From a virus: a stretch of 25,089 nt of DNA. Location of the stretch: positions 1-25,089 of IMG/VR virus record IMGVR_UViG_3300042731_002523; one strand, written 5' to 3'. The position numbers and the translations under genes are program-made. The notes beneath the pieces are model-generated. The model searched no databases. It saw nothing but the letters and a program-made list of their open reading frames with translations, and had not been told where the DNA came from. This document shows, in pieces, positions 22,995-25,089 of this stretch (the first letter of the stretch is position 1; each line of letters opens with the position of its first letter).

Positions 22995-23584
22995 TCTTGC
23001 CGAACTCGCTCGACATCACGTTCTGTGATAGAGCACGTTGTCAATGGCGGACTCGCCATACACGAATCTAAATCAACGCTCACAACATCATGAGTAAGAC
23101 CTAGGCAATGACCTAGTTCATGGATAAGTCTTGCTCTGAAGATACCTGAGTCATAGGAATGTTCTGCATCGATGACGACATCTGCTCGTAGAATTTCTCC
23201 GGCGTCATTCCAAGTGAGATCAGCGATGCCGCCAGGCCCAGGCTCGTCCCAGTCAGGATCAGGCAATGCCCCAACCCAAACAAGAATGATCCCATTACGC
23301 TCATTGGGATCATTACCATCCACTTCATCGAATCTTTCACTGTCAATACCCCCGCTAAAAACAACTGTTGGAAAGAACCACTCGTTCATATCATCTAAGA
23401 CTTCGTAAAACACATCAGGATGTTCAATCGTCAGATTCCCTATCACTTCCCATGGCAACACCATCGGAATCAGACTCGTTCCGTTCTCGACAATGAACCC
23501 TTTGTCCATATCGTTGAGACGATTTCGTTCGCATTCTGATCCCATTACGAACATCATCAATGGAATCATCATCAGTCTTTTCAT
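22976..23584 (-). CDS. Secreted matrixin-like zinc metalloprotease
   Basis: 202 aa; ATG at 23584, with GAGGTGA upstream. Residues 1-18 are a signal-peptide-like segment (KRLMMIPLMMFVMGSEC) whose cysteine is not in a standard lipobox. The zinc site HELGHCLGLTHD (H155, E156, H159, G162, H165, D166) is the extended metzincin motif, and M176 in DSCMASP fits the Met-turn. A calcium/aspartate-rich stretch precedes (DPDWDEPGPGGIADLTWNDA). This matches the matrixin/pappalysin type. It would cut proteins outside the cytoplasm; substrate unknown. It lies in a block with a beta-helix spike, so surface protein or matrix degradation is possible. A host-derived gene is also possible. Confidence 0.85.
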   Translation of the reverse strand: MKRLMMIPLMMFVMGSECERNRLNDMDKGFIVENGTSLIPMVLPWEVIGNLTIEHPDVFYEVLDDMNEWFFPTVVFSGGIDSERFDEVDGNDPNERNGIILVWVGALPDPDWDEPGPGGIADLTWNDAGEILRADVVIDAEHSYDSGIFRARLIHELGHCLGLTHDVVSVDLDSCMASPPLTTCSITERDVERVRQDYPRSL

Positions 23585-23647
23585 GACTCACCTCATAAGA
23601 ACGAAACCAAGGTTCCCAACGAACATCCATATCGCCCCAATTCGTTA

Positions 23648-23830
23648 CTAACCCATATCGATTTCTCTAAAATTCTTCCATCGCTTATTCAGTTCTTTTA
23701 ACTCACTCTTCGACAAACCATTTGTAACACGTTCTGGGATTTCATCTGGTAAGGGAAGTCCTAAACGATGAATCTTAACAAGAATCCCAACAGCTTTATC
23801 AACTTTACTTTCTTGAATATCCACCTTCAA
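23648..23830 (-). CDS. Small helical protein of unknown function
   Basis: 60 aa. The ATG at 23830 overlaps the upstream stop as ATGA, so translation is probably coupled to the spike gene. The sequence is helical and charged (KVDKAVGILVKIHRLGLPL, LSKSELKELNKRWKNFREI). No family is recognised. It could be a chaperone or accessory protein for the spike, judged only from position. Confidence 0.6.
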   Translation of the reverse strand: MKVDIQESKVDKAVGILVKIHRLGLPLPDEIPERVTNGLSKSELKELNKRWKNFREIDMG

Positions 23831-24948
23831 CTCCCAACCGTTCGAGTCAATCTTCCACCAGGATCACTAAGAGTTCCTATATACGACCCACCATCCATAA
23901 TACATGCACCTGTACCATTATCCAAAGTCACATCCCCTTGAACATGACAATTTAATAGACGACCTTGACAATCAGGTTCTGCCAACCAATTTCCTTGAAC
24001 ATAAGAATTCTTCAGCCAACATTGAGAACTATCATCCATATTGAAATGTCTACCAACATTAATAGACCATGGATATCCATCAAACCCTATAAACCCATCA
24101 TTCAAAAGTTGAAAATCCTGATACGTATCAAAAGATCTAGAATACAAACCATAATTCCCATCATCATGTGCTCCATCAGCATGCAATGAATCAAAATCAA
24201 CAATACATGAAACTGTCTTTACACTACCACCAAATTCGACACTCGGATATGCACAATTCCTAAATTCAAAAGAACCTGTATTTGTATATTTCAAAACTGG
24301 ATATCCAGCATTTTTACAATAGAAGACAGCGTCTAATCCACAATTATAAAACATTCCACCAGTAGTAATAGTATAACCAGCAGCCCCCATGAACTTCGTA
24401 GTTGTCGGAGATGCATCACCTTTGACACCAAGCATCTCAACAACATGCTCAGTCTTTCCACCAGGATGTAATATGCGAAAATTATTCATAAGAAAGTTTT
24501 GCATTCCAGGACCATTATTGACTAAATCAGAATAAACTCCACTTGATCTATATACCTCAAGACTATCTCTTGTAGCATTCGTAAGAGTAACAGGAACACC
24601 TTCAAGAGGAGCTATAGCACATGATGTTCCTGGTACAGCAGCAATAATCGACAAGTTATCTGTAATACCAGCAATCAAATTTTCTAGATAAATACCAGGA
24701 TAAACAACAATGAGAGCATACTCTTCACTTGTATCTATATTATTCTCAATACAATCAATAGCATCTTGAATTCGAACATACGGTAAAACGAAAGATCCAT
24801 CGGCATCATTTTCTGGAACATCACGATTCTTATCAACGTAACGAACCTTTTTAGAATAACCCAACAACTCAGAAAGAATTAACTGATTTCCATTCCTAGA
24901 ACCAGGATTGAGATTTCTTCCACCATCGAAATAATGTGAATTAGGCAT
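23827..24948 (-). CDS. Beta-helix tail spike-like protein
   Basis: 373 aa from the ATG at 24948 with GAGGG upstream. Residues about 35-115 (KKVRYVDKNRD, then FVLPYVRIQDAIDCIE and IVVYPGIYLENL) match the start of pectate-lyase-like parallel beta-helix proteins. Residues about 200-373 continue the helix with short N/C/G strands (GMFYNCGLDAVFYCKNAG, SFEFRNCAYPSVEFGG, GRLLNCHVQGDVTLDNGTG). This is typical of phage spikes that bind or cut surface polysaccharide. No catalytic residues can be assigned. Alternatively it could be another fiber like those at 1717-8716. Confidence 0.75.
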   Translation of the reverse strand: MPNSHYFDGGRNLNPGSRNGNQLILSELLGYSKKVRYVDKNRDVPENDADGSFVLPYVRIQDAIDCIENNIDTSEEYALIVVYPGIYLENLIAGITDNLSIIAAVPGTSCAIAPLEGVPVTLTNATRDSLEVYRSSGVYSDLVNNGPGMQNFLMNNFRILHPGGKTEHVVEMLGVKGDASPTTTKFMGAAGYTITTGGMFYNCGLDAVFYCKNAGYPVLKYTNTGSFEFRNCAYPSVEFGGSVKTVSCIVDFDSLHADGAHDDGNYGLYSRSFDTYQDFQLLNDGFIGFDGYPWSINVGRHFNMDDSSQCWLKNSYVQGNWLAEPDCQGRLLNCHVQGDVTLDNGTGACIMDGGSYIGTLSDPGGRLTRTVGS

Positions 24949-24965
24949 GATATCCCTCTATGATT

Positions 24966-25089
24966 CTATTCTGATTCTGGCTTCACCAGTTTGAGATCAT
25001 CAGGTGTAAGATCTTTAGAACCACTAGGAACATGTTTCAACACTCGCTGTCCATAAAGAGGATGATCCGATGGTAGATCAAAACGCTCA
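24966..25089 (-). CDS. C-terminal end of an unidentified protein (5' end missing)
   Basis: The last 40 codons of a leftward gene read from the right edge to the TAG at 24966: ERFDLPSDHPLYGQRVLKHV, then PSGSKDLTPDDLKLVKPESE. It is open through the window edge and the next gene follows in 17 bases with its ribosome binding site in between. There are too few residues to name it. Confidence 0.5.
   Translation of the reverse strand, partial: ERFDLPSDHPLYGQRVLKHVPSGSKDLTPDDLKLVKPESE

Noticed and set aside
23424-23630. A 68-codon minus-strand open frame overlapping the metalloprotease start
   Set aside because: It shares DNA with the strongly supported metalloprotease in another frame and has no recognisable pattern.

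Overview
The window is part of a tailed double-stranded DNA bacteriophage (or prophage) genome. The evidence is a full head-morphogenesis set on the minus strand: small and large terminase, an intein-containing portal, an XkdF-type prohead protease, a scaffold-like protein and an HK97-fold major capsid protein, followed by large fiber- or spike-like proteins and a head-tail connector. The host cannot be named from the sequence. Most genes have good GGAGG-type ribosome binding sites, with a few GTG starts and heavy use of the arginine codon CGA. No rRNA, tRNA or CRISPR array was seen.

Layout. Positions 18709 down to 1 are one long leftward block: terS, terL, portal (361-residue intein), protease, scaffold, major capsid protein, two small proteins, a possible SPOUT-fold protein, a 712-aa beta-helix protein, a small zinc ribbon, a 1008-aa repeat-rich structural protein, a 525-aa beta-rich protein, a single-pass membrane/coiled-coil protein, an 89-aa repeat protein and a head-tail connector that runs off the left edge. 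Positions 18770 to 22994 form a rightward block: Dam methylase, several small cysteine-rich proteins, a J-domain protein, a protein with a DnaA domain-IV-like C terminus, a tandem zinc-site protein, an amidase endolysin and a DEDDh exonuclease. It meets a second leftward block (25089 to 22976) of a beta-helix spike, a 60-aa protein and a secreted matrixin-like metalloprotease.

How it fits together. The leftward block packages DNA and builds the head and its fibers. The rightward block looks like DNA modification and metabolism (Dam, exonuclease, J-domain/DnaA-like pair) plus lysis. The two blocks diverge from a short intergenic stretch with promoter-like boxes and genes without Shine-Dalgarno sequences.

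Most interesting items: an intein with a LAGLIDADG nuclease in the portal at a conserved site; a 17-bp dyad (TGTAAAAC-G-GTTTTACA type) present three times, two copies bracketing the protease-scaffold-capsid cassette; a 13-bp RNA hairpin after the capsid gene whose only imperfect pair is G-U on the sense transcript; a J-domain gene next to a DnaA-domain-IV-like gene that carries a perfect DnaA box; and a signal-peptide-bearing metzincin.
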